Source: Diphasiastrum complanatum
Taxonomy: Eukaryota; Streptophyta; Lycopodiopsida; Lycopodiales; Lycopodiaceae
Direction of reading: 5' to 3'
DNA: 64,000 nt
Assembly (NCBI GenBank): GCA_029204225.1
Contig: CM055107.1
Coordinates: 42,406,007 to 42,470,006, forward strand
The first letter of the stretch is position 1; each line of letters begins with the position of its first letter. The notes under the pieces were generated by a model, which saw only the letters and a list, made by a program, of their open reading frames with translations, ran no database searches and had not been told where the DNA came from. Shown here piece after piece: positions 1 through 11,584 of the stretch. A program made the translations under genes and the position numbers.

Positions 1-1144
1 GCAAAAGCCCAAAGATTAAGGTTCTAACAAAAAAAACCATGGGCTCCAAAAAAACAAACCCTGAATTATTTCTTAAAAAAAAACATTTTAGGGCCGACTC
101 CCTCATCTTCTTCATAGAGAGCACGAGCTTCCAACAAATCGAGAGAGAGAAAGTCTCCACCCATCAAGCATGCTTCAACCACGATCACATTCGTTGGAGG
201 AAAAGATAAAGAAGGGCGAGCTGCAGTTTTAAATACAGACAACATCAATCCTAGATTTCGGAAGTCAAATATCTAAACACAATTTTACAACTGTTTCAAT
301 TTTAGGCAAAACAAAACTTGACCTCTTTTTTGCCAAAGGTGTTTTCTATCTGCATCAAATATGCAAACTCATACTGATAAAACCTGAACAGGCAGAAACC
401 AGTAGTCCTTTGGCTTTCAACAGCTATCCAGGGTTTCAAAACTCAAAACGAGGTTGAGAGAAGGCTTACCTACCTCTATTGTGGATCAAAACAGGGTTAC
501 TACTTTCTTTCTATCTCTATACTATATTGACTCTAAAGCTATTTCCAATAGATTTTTAGGTACAGAACAAAGAGAAGATCATGAAGGTCTTTTAACAAGG
601 GAATAAAAATCCAGAACAGAGGTTGTAAGATTGCTTCATAGTAGAGAATTGACAGCTTTGCAATTTCATTCTATGTCTTTGGTTAGCAATGATCCAGGAT
701 TAAATAACTTCAACCCCTTACATGCAATGATCTGCTTCAAGAAACAACATCTCTAATTGCTTATACCTCCGGATAAATTGCCCTTTAACAATCTATCAAT
801 AAACAGAATTAGTTATAACTGAATCAAATCTCCCAAAACATTATGAATCTTTGCAAACTATCAAATCTCTCTATGTTATGCAAATCTATACAACAATTAG
901 GTGATTCACTCTTGCCAATCATTTTACATAAATTGAAAACCTTCTCAAGAAAACATAAAATTGAGAATGAATTTCTAGACTAATTCTTAGCATTTTCGTC
1001 AAAATTGTATGTGTAGAAGGGCACTCTACCACCAACTTTGAAAATCACCAAAAATTGAAAATTCCATTCCAACTTCCCTTGAGAAAACAACACTTAATCC
1101 AACGTAAATCTTGTCTCCATCCCATCCAAGACCGCATCTTAGCT
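1..1144. other. No gene seen; probable retroelement interior
   Basis: I find no protein or RNA gene that I can support. The stretch lies just inside the putative primer binding site at 1145-1159, so it could be the degraded interior of a minus-strand LTR element. No coding domain survives to confirm this. Confidence 0.3.
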
Positions 1145-1159
1145 GGGATCTGATACCAA
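1145..1159 (-). other. Putative LTR-retrotransposon primer binding site
   Basis: On the minus strand this reads TTGGTATCAGATCCC. It begins as the usual plant primer binding site complementary to the 3' end of initiator tRNA-Met (TGGTATCAGAG...). It directly abuts a TG...CA-bounded segment at 1160-1389, as expected at an LTR-interior junction. Confidence 0.5.
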
Positions 1160-1389
1160 TGTAAAGACCCTAAAGGATTGCCCCTAAGATGAGGATAGGA
1201 GAACACAATAAGAGAGACTATGGAGCCAAACCACCCAACCAATCCTAGATCTAGCCCCCAAGCCATGCCATGTGAAGCAAGAGGAGAAGAGAGAAACTGG
1301 TAACCTAAACCCAATATGTCGACGAGAGAATCTCTACCTCATTAATACTAAGGACTATTCCAGGTCCTTAACCGAATATTGCCACTACA
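1160..1389 (-). repeat. Putative short LTR (TG...CA)
   Basis: A 230 bp segment that starts TGTAAAGACCC, ends ACTACA, and has the primer-binding-site-like sequence immediately to its left. That places the element interior to the left, on the minus strand. Part of it resembles 20740-20860 (shared phrases such as AACCACCCAACCAA), hinting at a family. No partner LTR is in the window, so the call rests on the ends and the binding site. Confidence 0.4.
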
Positions 1390-1770
1390 TGGATAGCCAT
1401 GTGGGAGCTAGCAAATTAGATTATCTCAACTTGAGTTATGTTTTTTAATAAAGAGGCCAAGTAAGAGGTGGAACTCAAATCATTATAGATTGGGGTTCAC
1501 TCAGTTGCAAGAGGTGGACTCCAAAATAATATGCAATTGGGTTCATAGCTCGTGGCTATAGATAGAGGCCTCTCCCACGAGTTCCAAAGCATGTAATGTA
1601 CTGAAATGTTGTTGCATTGTTAATTGAGAATCATTCTGCTCGCATTTTCTTCCATGCTCCATCTTCATGCATTTTGTCTGGGTACTGATGTATGAATGTG
1701 CTTGTTATTGTTTTCTTCTCTTAAGGTTTGGTTCAAAATTAGCATCAAGTAGATGTGCAGGATTTGGAAA
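1390..1770 (+). repeat. Dispersed repeat, copy 1
   Basis: This segment is strongly similar to 19787-20040 in the same orientation. Both begin TGGATAGCCATGTGGGA and share a long block ending near GGTTCAAAATTAGCATCA. This copy has roughly 120 extra bases after the first 60. It is probably an LTR or terminal part of a retroelement. Neither copy shows a clear target duplication. Confidence 0.6.
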
Positions 1771-2059
1771 TTGATCTACTATTCCACTGATTTATGATAT
1801 TTTCCAGTTTCGACACCTTGAGGAGTTTTTGTGAGTGACAGTTGTAAGAAGCACTTTGTAGGTTCTTCGATTCCAGTTAGAGGTTGTTGTGTTGATTCCG
1901 TGATTTTAGTAGGAGTAGGTTTAAATTAAATCCCTGTTTCTTGAGTAGAATAGTTTAGCAATAATCTACATCTGTAAGAACAATGAAAGATCTGAAACAG
2001 TCTGTAGAAAGTAGGAAATCAAGTTCCTGACAGATCTTATATCCAAGATGAGCTACTAT

Positions 2060-2830
2060 TGTTCCGAGTTGCATCCGACCAATGTCATCTAATTTTCATC
2101 CGCCGTCTTGATTTCCCATTGCATCCGACGTTTTTAAATTTTTTTGAGTTCTCGAGTTTTTCATCATTTTTTGAATTTTTCGAGTTACTCAAAAAATTTT
2201 GATTTTTTTTAGGATTTTTTTTAGAAAATTTGTGTCCGACGATTGCATCCGACGAAGTGCACAACAAGACTTTCTTTGACGATTGCATCCGACGACCTGC
2301 AAAAAAAAACATTGTCACATTTTTTTCGCAATTTTTTTTTTATTAAAAATTGTCGCTTTTGTGACAAAAAAAATGTCGTATTTTTTGCAAAAAAAATTTT
2401 GGACACTAAAAATTTTCGCTTTTTTCGCAGAAAAAAAATGTGTCGTTTTTTTATAAAAAAAATTGGACACTAAAAGTTGTCGCTTTTTTAAAAAAAAAAT
2501 TGTGTTGCAAAATATTTTTTTTGTATTTTGTGTCGCAAATTTTTTTTGTAGCACTTGTTGTCGCAAATTGTTTTTAGCACTTTTGTCGTATTTTTTGCAA
2601 AAAGAAATTTTTTGTTTTTTATTGCAAAATTTTTCTCGTTTTGTTGCAAAAAAATATTGTCGTTTTTTCGAAAAAAAAAATATCTCATTTTTCACAAAAA
2701 AGAATTTGACATTTTTTCACAAAAAATCTTGCCACGAAAAAAGTGTCGCATTTTTCGCATGCGTGTCGCAAATTTTTTTTTGTCGCAAATAAAGTTGTGG
2801 CAAAAAAATTTGTCGATATCGGTACTTTGC
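2060..2830. repeat. Low-complexity TTGTCG/GCAAAAA tract, LTR-like
   Basis: The first 250 bases hold several GCATCCGACG-type words (2072, 2112, 2243, 2283). They are followed by about 500 bases built from alternating poly-T or poly-A runs and the words TTGTCGC, GTCGTTTTTT and GCAAAAAA. Long open frames across it are artefacts of the composition (Lys/Phe-rich). It lies downstream of the minus-strand gag-protease at 3.2-5.2 kb. Similar tracts occur at 5290-5545 and 29517-29880, so it may be a degenerate LTR or untranslated region of one gypsy family. Confidence 0.45.
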
Positions 2831-3169
2831 ACGTAATGACCCTTTACGATGGAATCGATACAATTGGGGTCATCATAGGTAGTTGAAAACCAATCATCTT
2901 CAGCGCGTGCAGGCTTTATCTTTACGATGGCATCGACAGATATTCGACTGTCTCTATTGCCAAAAATGACTTTGTTTAATCACTCCGGCCATTTTTAACT
3001 AAGGCGTTCCAAGAAAGAATTGATAGGTATGCGGTTCATTAGGAAAATCTAGAACTACACACTCTATAGTGAAAATCAAACAGACAATTTTGATCGGTAA
3101 ATTGCTTATGTGACCGCCGGTGGGTGTCGTCATTCATTGGTCAGCCATACGTAACTTGTACTTAGGCTT

Positions 3170-5243
3170 TTCCAATGTGGATATTCCTTATGCCTTTGCT
3201 AAGGACAGAGTGATAATGTTCTCGCCAGACCCACTATCGAGAATGGCTTGTACGGATGGATAAGATTTGTAGTGCACTGGTAAAGTGAAGTTGTTACCTT
3301 TAACAACACCTATATGAAGTAAGCTCATGTCAACAGTATGAACCACTTCAGTGTTTTTCTGTCGTCTCAACTCATCTGGTACATCAAGTTGTTAGGGGCT
3401 GTGGAGTATTGCATCCCGTAGGGGTTTGAAAAACTTCATGACCGTGTAGAAGGGCATGGTGATTTGAGCTTGTAGGAGATCGGAAAGAACCTCTATTCTT
3501 CGTGGTGGTTGCCCCTACATACGTAACTGGGCAGATGGCAGAGTAGAAATCCTAGCTTCAACTCTATCAAACTCATCTCGGAACTCATGGTATTGACTTT
3601 GAGCTTCTACAGGGTCAGAGTAAGATTGTAGAATCATGAAAGTATTAGCAGGAGGGTGTGGTTGTGCTAGGTCCTTGTTCTCATCTAAGGCCCAATATTG
3701 CGCGCGTGTGATAGCATGCAACGGCCCTTCTGATACCCTATGTGCTGGAACAGTCTTTTTGGTTTGGTTAGGAAAATCTTTATACAATCAACACATTGAG
3801 CTACAAAGTCATAACGAAGTCGACATTTACTTTGAAAGTGAGTGATTTTTCCACAGACAAAACATCTCTTTTGAAGTGCTGAAGGTTAAATGGCATAACC
3901 ATTTTGATCGACTTCAGTAGGTTGTTCCTCTGGATAATATTGCTCGTTAGGATAGGAGGTAGATGCCTCATCTACGTATGTGGTAGGATAACCATAATTA
4001 TAAGTAGAGTCATAGGTTGGCTATCATAGGAGGTATTTTGCACGACATTGGCCTGAACTTGTAGTCGGTTCTGTTGGTTTGGCCTGTTGAGCGGAGCATA
4101 TCCTCTTGGACCTAGAAGTGCCAAGCATTGTTCTTATGGAGGTAGTTGTTGTCTAGGAAATTCTTGGACTTGGACTAGAGACATATAACGTGGGTTATAT
4201 GGCGCTTGTAGCTGTCCTCGTGGGGCATATTGTTGTGGTCGAGAGTATTGCATGTTGTGTGGGTTGTACCTACAACTGGATGTGGTATGAGTGGTCATAT
4301 CACACAGTATACAATGCTTAGATTCGTAAGAGCGGCGTAAGGGACACTCATTACCGGTATTTGCGCCACGACATTGTGAGCACTAGGTGCCTATGGATAG
4401 CATTACCAGATGGCAACTGACTTTGGAAAGATTTCAAGGCTTGTTGAAACTCTTTGTTGAATTTCCCTATTTATTGTTGATGTTGTTGATTCATCAACTC
4501 AAACTGAGATTTCCAGACTTGGTCTGAATCTCGGGGTTCACTTGGAATATATGGGGAGCTCTTTTGTCTTTCTGGTCCTCATCATCAGACCGTTCATCTT
4601 CTTCACGAATGGCATCAGACATAGCAGATTTAAGAGTAAAATACTCTTTGCTAGGTTTAAGCTCTTTCCGGATGCGTTTGGGAAGACCAACGATAAACCA
4701 TATGATCAACATCTTATCAGTTGGTTGTTCCTGGACTTGACTTCTGAGACGCTTAAAACACTCAATATAGCCGCGTACGCGTTCATCTTTTTTTATTTTT
4801 ATATTAATAAGACATACAAAGAGACTTTTTGTGAGCCTGAAAGGTTGGAAGAGTTTAATAAAAGAGTCTTTCAGTTCTGACCAATCTTGTTGATCATCAT
4901 GATCGAGGTTAAAAAACCGCTCTCGTGCTTTATCTACCATGGTCATTGAGAAAAGTTGGACTTTTGCATTGTCAGTATATTCTCCATACACTTCACATGC
5001 ATTCTCAAATACTTGTAAAAATCTATGAGGGTCCACATTACCGTTGAACTTTGATAATTCCAGTCGGGATGTTCGTTTATCGGATCGGGTAGTATGATGA
5101 GCATTGTGAATAGGTTGATCGTCAAGATTTTCAGACTGATTGAGTCTCCACCTGGATGGTCCAGGATCTTGACTTACCTCATATTTAAGGCGATAGGGTT
5201 TGTTCTCATCATTTGGATGATTGGGCGGTGTAAACTCATCCAT
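3170..5243 (-). pseudogene. Ty3/gypsy gag-protease, broken
   Basis: The best preserved part (4494-5243) is a retrotransposon gag capsid-type protein with FLQVFENACEVYGE, DWSELKDSFIKLFQPFR and YIECFKRLRSQVQEQPTD. Downstream on the same strand, at about 3860, is a CCHC zinc knuckle (CFVCGKITHFQSKC, C-x2-C-x4-H-x4-C). Near 3190-3370 is an aspartic-protease piece with DSGSGENIITL. The order gag, knuckle, protease fits a gypsy polyprotein. Stops and frameshifts separate the pieces, so it is not functional. A related gag fragment lies at 14450-15760. The matching pol at 5.6-9.8 kb is on the other strand. Confidence 0.85.
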
Positions 5244-5289
5244 AAGTTATTTTGGTAAGTTGGCCATGAAAACTGATGGGATTCAACTC

Positions 5290-5545
5290 AAATGTGATGC
5301 AACTGGTAAAAACGCAACAAAAAATGCTACAATTTTTTTTTTTTTTTGACAAACAATGCTACAAAAAAATTTGCAACAAAAAATCCCGAAGGTAAAAATG
5401 CACAAAAATTTGCGAAAAAAAAAACTGCGACTTATTTTTTTTTGCAAAATAAACGACAATTTTTATTTTGCGAACAAAAAATTTGCGAAAAAAACGATTT
5501 TTTTTCTTTTTGCAAAACAAGCGACAAAGAATTTTGCGAAAAAAA
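5290..5545. repeat. Low-complexity GCAAAAAA/GCGAAAAA tract
   Basis: A-rich tract with repeated GCAACAAAAAA, GCGAAAAAAA and GCGACAA words, similar in texture to 2280-2830 in the opposite sense. It sits between the minus-strand gag start and the plus-strand pol fragment. It may be the leader or LTR edge of one or both elements. Confidence 0.45.
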
Positions 5546-5592
5546 GATGACCCACTTGAAACCACTATACACTCCACAGATATCAACACTAC

Positions 5593-6361
5593 ATGATTGA
5601 TGCACTCCCTATTGAGTGGATACCTGAGAATGTTTTTCTTCCTGAAATATCCACTAGTGAGGATGGCATTCTTACTGTGAAGGAACGTGAGTTTTCTGAC
5701 GATCAACTTATTCATTTCTTGTATCCCGAGTGTTTACGAGCGCGTCGTATACTGAAAGAGATTAAGTTCCATCACCATTGGCTTGTGTGCAATATCCACA
5801 ACCAGTAAATACTCGTGTATACTGACCAAAATTAAAAGTCTATCAATGGGACGTACACAATGATGAAGTTTTGAACACCATTGACAAAGACTTAGTCCAA
5901 GAAAAACCGCCAAAAAATCCATGCATGCCTACAACTACAAATCCACAAATATCCCGCATGCTAAAAAACAAATCAAGGATTGATGTACAATTGATTGATA
6001 AGCAATTCCAAATGCGTGAAAACCTAAAACAGCCAATTAGACCCCTGATACAAAACCAAAAAAATCCTACTCATGCTTCATCATCTACAAGCTCACCTGT
6101 AGAGGACATTCCTAAGATTCCACCTGAGGTAGTTGATGACCCACTTTATGATGTTCCCCAACACTTTAAGGATTACACCACTGGTGACATCGTCATCAGT
6201 ATGGTAAAGCCAAAATGGGAACCTCAACTACCATCAACTTCTTTTGAGAGACCTGCAAAGACAATACCTCTAAATTTGAAGGACGATAATGAAGACATAA
6301 ACTGTATTGTACATGTAGGAGCCCACCTGAGTCCAACCCAATTACGGGTTTTTTCCAAAGG
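5593..6361 (+). pseudogene. Gypsy pol-proximal ORF fragments, unassigned
   Basis: Open stretches at 5593-5808 and 5871-6365 precede the reverse transcriptase on the same strand. The first contains GILTVKEREFSDDQ. The second is hydrophilic and Pro/Lys-rich, ending just where reverse transcriptase resumes. They probably derive from the linker before RT. The RT fingers/palm start is missing, so a deletion lies near 6360. No catalytic motif is visible here. Confidence 0.45.
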
Positions 6362-7060
6362 GTGATGCAACGAGCATTCAAGGATCTGTTGCACAAAAAT
6401 CTAGAGATTTATCTCGATGATCTTGGTGTACATTCGTCTGAGGATAAACATCTCGATGCCCTTGAACAAGTGTTCATTCGATGTCGACGGTTTGGAATTC
6501 CATTGAATTCCAAAAAGTGCCAAATTTGGGCTACCCATGGTGTGGTGCTGGGCCATATCATTTCTCAAAATGGTATAGCCACTGATCCCGAAAAGATCAG
6601 AGTGATTCCAGAAATGCCCTTACCAGGAACAGTGAAAGAAATCTATGTCTTTTTGGGACACACAAGTTATTATCGAATTTTTATAATACACTACGTTGAT
6701 AAAGCGCAGTTAGTATATCAAATCGTTACCGACCCAAGGTGTACAGAAGATAGGATTAAAGCCTTCGAAGACCTCAAACAGGCTTTAGTCACTGCACCCA
6801 TTCTTCGCGTGCCCGACTATAATAAGGAGTTCCATGTGCATACGGATGCAAGTAAGTATTCCATTGGCGCTGTTTTAATGCAACCCAGAGAATTCGGAAT
6901 GGATTTCCCAATCCATTAGCTGGTTCCAGCTGAGATTAATTATTCCACGACAGACCGAGAGGCATTAGCAATGGTCTATGTTATTCAACAATTCCGTCAT
7001 TATTTGCTAGGCCGCTTTTTGTCTTTTATACCGACCATCATGCTCTTCTTTATCTTTTGA
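6362..7060 (+). pseudogene. Gypsy reverse transcriptase/RNase H fragment
   Basis: Starts within the RT palm: EIYLDDLGVHS carries the catalytic Y-x-DD. It is followed by HLDALEQVFIRCRRFGIPLN and KCQIWATHGVVLGHIIS, then connection and RNase H sequence (FHVHTDASKYSIGAVLMQ, with the first RNase H Asp). A stop at about 6919 is followed by more RNase H (YSTTDREALAMVYVIQQFRHY). The N-terminal half of RT is absent and the frame is broken. The family is clearly Ty3/gypsy. Confidence 0.9.
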
Positions 7061-7338
7061 ATAAACCTTGCAAAATAGGACAAATTGATGGGCTAGGAGT
7101 CCGGTCGGACCAAACAATCCCAGCCTAAAACCGCACTTGATTTTTTGCCCTACTTTGACACGTTCCATTCGATGACCCTGATGCCGGTTTAGCAACGACG
7201 CATGCCTTGCTGCAAGTCCACACATAAATCATCGGGCAACGAAACACGGTCCGTCAATTAGAGGTCGGAAACCTATTATGACAAGGGCATTTCTTTTGCG
7301 AAACTTTAGGGCTTGACAAGGCCCGCAAATAGGATTTT

Positions 7339-7480
7339 TTGGGCATGTCGCGCCCTCGATTGGAGAGAGCTGACTTTGATAAGACCAAAAACGACGGGTT
7401 GTGTTTCTCTTGCATGGAGAAGGGACACCTTTCCAAGGACTGCCCAAGAGACGGAAGAAGGATGGCCATTCCTTCAAGGC
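7339..7480 (+). pseudogene. Zinc-knuckle fragment inside pol
   Basis: Encodes CFSCMEKGHLSKDC, a perfect C-x2-C-x4-H-x4-C gag knuckle. It lies between RNase H and integrase, where no knuckle belongs. This suggests an insertion or recombination with another element's gag. The flanks at 7060-7338 hold nothing I can recognise. Confidence 0.6.
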
Positions 7481-7619
7481 ACCAAGTAATTCTTCTATTT
7501 CTTGCATTGATGTATCTTTTAAAGATGAAACAATGGCTGTTGATTCTTTTAGAATTCAATTTTCGTGTGGTTATTCAAAAAGGAGCACAACATAATTTTT
7601 TGACTGATCATCTTCACGC

Positions 7620-8129
7620 TTACCTAATGCTGAAACATTTGATGAGCCAATAAATGATGAGTTACTAGATGCGTGTCTATTTTATATAGATGCGACTCCG
7701 TTATGGGCAGATAATATCACTAGATATTTGGCCACTGGGGAGATAGATCCTTAGTTGACCAAACCGCAAAAAATAAAACTTATCATGAAATTATTGCCAT
7801 ACCATCTTATTGCGGGACAACTATATAAGTTAGGTGGTGATGGTATTACATGTCATTGTGCCCACGAATCTGAAATTCGACAGATTATTGATTGACACAC
7901 GAGGGTATTGGGAGTGGTTATGATTCCTCCGATGCTACTGCTAGGGCAATTCTTCTGGTTGGATTTTGGTGGCCAACCCTTTTCAAAAACACTTATGCTT
8001 TTATAAAAGTTTGCGACATTTGCCAACGCGCAAAGAATACCAAGAAAGCCGACCACAATCTCCTTACTCCAGTACTTGAAAGTGAAGCATTTCACAAATG
8101 GGGTATTAATTTTGTTGGACCTATTAGCC
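7620..8129 (+). pseudogene. Gypsy integrase zinc-binding domain fragment
   Basis: Translates, with frame changes, through GQLYKLGGDGIT, then FWWPTLFKNTYAFIKVCDICQR (the CxxC half of the HHCC domain) to the typical FHKWGINFVGPIS before the core. The reading frame is cut at 8129-8134 by a solo LTR and resumes at 8960. Confidence 0.85.
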
Positions 8130-8134
8130 CAGCA

Positions 8135-8954
8135 TGTTGAATTTCACACGTGTGGATTGTCCACTACATGTACTTGTGATCTCCTAAGGTGTGTAGATGC
8201 ACCAAGATCAAGACTAGATTGAGATTCAAGATCTATCTTTGATTCTATGGCAAAAACACACTACTACATGCATTCAATCACTTCCAACTCTCACTCACAC
8301 GTGTGGGAAGTGTTCCAAAAGTATTCTAAGTAAAAACAAGCTGCTCTCCTCGGGTAGAGAGAGAAAAACCATCATGAGCTCTCGGGTAGAGAGAGAAAGC
8401 TAGAAATTCAATTACACTCAAAATCCACTCAATCTCAAAATCAATTAGATCCAAAAGGAGGAGTACAATGATACTAATAGATTCATGAGCTACCACTATG
8501 CTTAACTATGATTGGATCACACTTTGCCACCTCTTAATCCTATTGGACCATTGATCCATGCACCTCTAAATTCTATTGGACTATATTCAAGCACACCTCA
8601 ATTTTCTATTGGACCTCACAAGGTTCCACTTCTAAATCCTATTGGACCTCTTAAGCTTCATCAAACAAAAGCATGACACTTGTCTACACTCTAATTGGCA
8701 CAAGTTTGGCTCTATTTTGGCTCAATATTGGCATTACAAGTGGAAATGGATAATTTGCCATCTATGCCAAATTTGACCCTATCAACATCCTACACCTAAA
8801 TGCTTGACTATGAAATTCTATGAGACCCCTATATCAAACATTTTGATTTACTTTACAATTCTCCACACGTGGGAACATCCTCCACACATGTGAGATTAAC
8901 TTACAAACTTCTATCAAAAAAAAAAACAAGCTAGATTTTTGCCAATTTCTCACA
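8135..8954. mobile_element. Solo LTR inserted in gypsy integrase
   Basis: An 820 bp segment begins TGTTGAATTTCACACGTGTG and ends TTTCTCACA (TG...CA). It is flanked by perfect 5 bp direct repeats CAGCA at 8130-8134 and 8955-8959. Removing it and one CAGCA rejoins the integrase reading ...VGPISPA with HGIQLQYILIATNYATKW. It contains no coding domain. A recombined solo LTR is the simplest reading. Its first bases resemble the start of another repeat near 51653 (TTTCACACGTGTGGAT). Confidence 0.85.
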
Positions 8955-8959
8955 CAGCA

Positions 8960-9787
8960 GCCCATGGCATACAATTACAATATATCTTGATTGCCACTAA
9001 TTATGCAACAAAGTGGATAGAGGCTAGAGCAACACAAAAAGCAGACGCAAAGTCTGTAGCACGCTTCCTCTATGAAAATATCATCACTAGATTGATTATC
9101 CAATAGAGCTTGTTAGTAATCGAGGTTCTCACTTCCTTAATGAAGTAATCAACAGTTTACTGACTCATTACTTCGTTATCCACCGAAAGAGGACCCCGTA
9201 CTATCCTAGATGCAATGGACTAGCCGAGTCTACGAATAAAACGATTTGTAAAATATTAACCAAGATAGTAGAAACTAGTCAATCAAACTGGAAAACGAAG
9301 TTATTCTCTGCTATCTGGGCAACTCCAAAGCGAGCCACTGATTGGAAAACATCATTTGAGCTGGTATATGGCCAAGAAGCTGTTATACCAGTAGAATTTT
9401 TAATTTCATCCTTATGTGTCACTTTAGCTTATGCCAAAGACTTGTGTGACGATAATGCTGATCAACACCAAGTTCAGAATCGACTTTTCACGTTGACAAA
9501 ACTGTGTGAAACACGACTTCTATCCTACCATGCAAAGTTAGTCCACAAACAATGACAGAAGGCCTGGGATGACCATCATGTCCGGACTAAGGATACTTTA
9601 CACATCTTCCAAAGTCCATCTAGGGAAATTGAGATTCTATAGCCAAGGTCCTTACGTTGCCCAAATTTTTTTTACAAATGGTGTCGTCCAATTAGAAACG
9701 CTAGAAGGCATACCCCTTGACACCTTAGTCAACAGTAGCCGCCTACGGCGATACTATGAAGACACCTTTACGATTGATCTTGTTTGA
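8960..9787 (+). pseudogene. Gypsy integrase core and C-terminal domain
   Basis: Integrase core with ILIATNYATKWIEARATQKA (first catalytic Asp region changed D to N in DYATKW). A degraded central part still echoes VSDRGSHF, and there is CNGLAESTNKTICKI (catalytic Glu). The later part, KTSFELVYGQEAVIPVE, and the C-terminal KVHLGKLRFYSQGPYVAQI resemble the integrase C-terminal domain. Several frameshifts and stops. It continues the fragment before the solo LTR. Confidence 0.85.
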
Positions 9788-10570
9788 AAAGGACTTTCGG
9801 GTTATTACTTTTTCTCTATTTTTTCTGATCCATCTTCTGTGTATAAAGATTAGAGTTATTTTTTCCATGTGTTTTTCCCATGTATATTCCTACCCACATT
9901 TTCAAAAACCATTGGTTTGATACTTACTTTTGGGAAATACAAACATTGATACCTGCCAATTTTTGATACTTTACAATTTTTCGATCCATTATTTTTTTTG
10001 AGCCATTGTCATTTTTGGACCCTGAATTTCGTCCACCAGTCTTTGAGCTGGTTTGCATCCGACGCCTGTCCTAAATTTCCCTATCAATACGTTGATTGTC
10101 CCTTTCTTTCTTATTCTTACAAGAGGTCATGTCAGCTTCACAAATCTCTGGCATTTTTTATGATTCATGTTTTGATTCAGCCGCTTTCAAATCCAAATTG
10201 ACCGCTCTCTCCATCGCTCCTCCACACGCATGCATCATCTCATTCACTTGCCAAGAAACTCCAGCCGCCTTCTGTATCCGGTAGTGTATCTGCCATATGC
10301 ATCCGCCATCTTTCCATCGGCCATCTCCAGCCGTCATCCTGTGTTTTTGCATCCAACTACCCTCTGTAAACAATTACATCGCCCAACTGCATCCGCTCCA
10401 TCTTCTTTGATTCCATCCGCCACTCTCCTCTTTTCTTTTTCATTGCATCTGACACCATCTATGTCTCAATAAATTTTTTCGAGTCTGTTTGCTTTTTGAG
10501 TTTGTGCATTTTTTCAAGTCTGCTTATTTTTTCGATATATTTGCATTTCCCACCACTATAGAGACTCCAA
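9788..10570 (+). repeat. Retroelement leader/LTR-like region with CATCCG words
   Basis: No gene. From about 10050 to 10450 the word GCATCCG(A/C/T) or a one-base variant recurs (10054, 10309, 10347, 10387, 10444). The same word occurs at 2060-2310. The T-rich tract TTTTTTCGAGT...TTTTTTCAAGT at 10470-10540 leads into an ATG at 10574. The layout suggests the LTR or 5' leader of a retroelement whose first ORF follows. Confidence 0.4.
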
Positions 10571-10573
10571 AAA

Positions 10574-11090
10574 ATGGCAGAATCAGATTTTGATCATAGT
10601 GCAAAGATACCAAAGATGTCTCCGACATCGAAATTGGTTCCATGTGAATATAATGCCATGCTCCAGTGGTAAACACAAGCAGATATGCTCTTTCAGTTGC
10701 TCGAGTTCAAAATTCCTAATTGAAAGGGCTTAGAGCCTCTACCTGATGTACCAGGCTTATGAAAATTTTGCAGCCAAACAGCTGATGTTCCGCATTGATA
10801 TTCCCAATCTTCAGCTCTACATCTACTTGGCTGTTAGCAGTCTTACTACCTTTGGCTTCATAGGTGGTCATAAAGAGAAACTAGTAAAGCTGACCAACAT
10901 GATGCAGCAATACTATGCCAAGTGGAAAAACAAGGATGGCATCCTGCTCGAAGCCATCAAATCCAAGGAATTAGGAGCTGCATGTGCCTACCTCACTAGG
11001 TACACATTTACACACAAGGCACACCTGTTGCGAATTCCCCTCCAGATTTTTGCCATGCTTGGAGAATCCTTATTTACGGATACTCCTTAG
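10574..11090 (+). pseudogene. Retroelement ORF of unknown type, broken
   Basis: Starts MAESDFDHSAKIPKM, meets a stop after about 30 codons (near 10670), then continues open from 10746 to 11090 with MFRIDIPNLQLYIYLAVSSL and KAHLLRIPLQIFAMLGE. I do not recognise a domain. It is followed by a block repeated at 16.1 kb, and the same family seems to continue at 17290. It looks like the N-terminal gag-like ORF of a retroelement. Confidence 0.4.
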
Positions 11091-11584
11091 TCTCAGATGC
11101 TCTACCATGCAGCCTAGCTTCTGAGCCTAAGAAGAATATAAATACTAACTTCATTTTCCTTTTCAGACATACATAGATCTGACGGGTCTGAACCTGCACA
11201 CAGATTCAGATTTGCATGTCTACTGGCACGAACGCTGTAGTATAATCATCTTGCCTGTCAGAGGATGATTTCAAGGCTTCGAACACTTTGTTGTTTATGA
11301 ATGAGCACTTGCCAAGGGAACAATTAACTCCATTACGAGGCAAGCCATGGTGAACAAAGTCAGATTTGCAATGCAACACAGTTGCTCAGTTTTAAAGATC
11401 CTAAGGCTGTAACCGAATTTAAGGGAGCTAATCTACTTGAAAAACCAGAAAGTACTCTAAATATGATTGAAAAGCATAGTCAAGAAACAAGAAACCGAAC
11501 TAAATAGCATTTTAGACGTCCAAGAATCAAGAAACCAACCAGTCTTTTGATTCTTGGACATCCCAAGAACATCAAGAACTAGAA
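11091..11584 (+). repeat. Duplicated block upstream of LTR, copy 1
   Basis: Nearly identical to 16100-16600 in the same orientation. Both contain a 12 bp perfect inverted repeat, GTCCAAGAATCA...TGATTCTTGGAC, here at about 11518-11561, about 25 bases before the LTR-like segment. The block holds a decayed reading frame (KPESTLNMIEKHSQETRNRTK-like) and no intact gene. Confidence 0.7.

Noticed and set aside
1145-1159. tRNA gene signal (GGTATCAG, also at 50180 and 58047)
   Set aside because: These are primer binding sites complementary to tRNA-Met next to LTR edges. No cloverleaf is present.
2085-2836. Several overlapping Lys/Phe-rich frames on both strands
   Set aside because: Composition artefact of the poly-A/poly-T tract.
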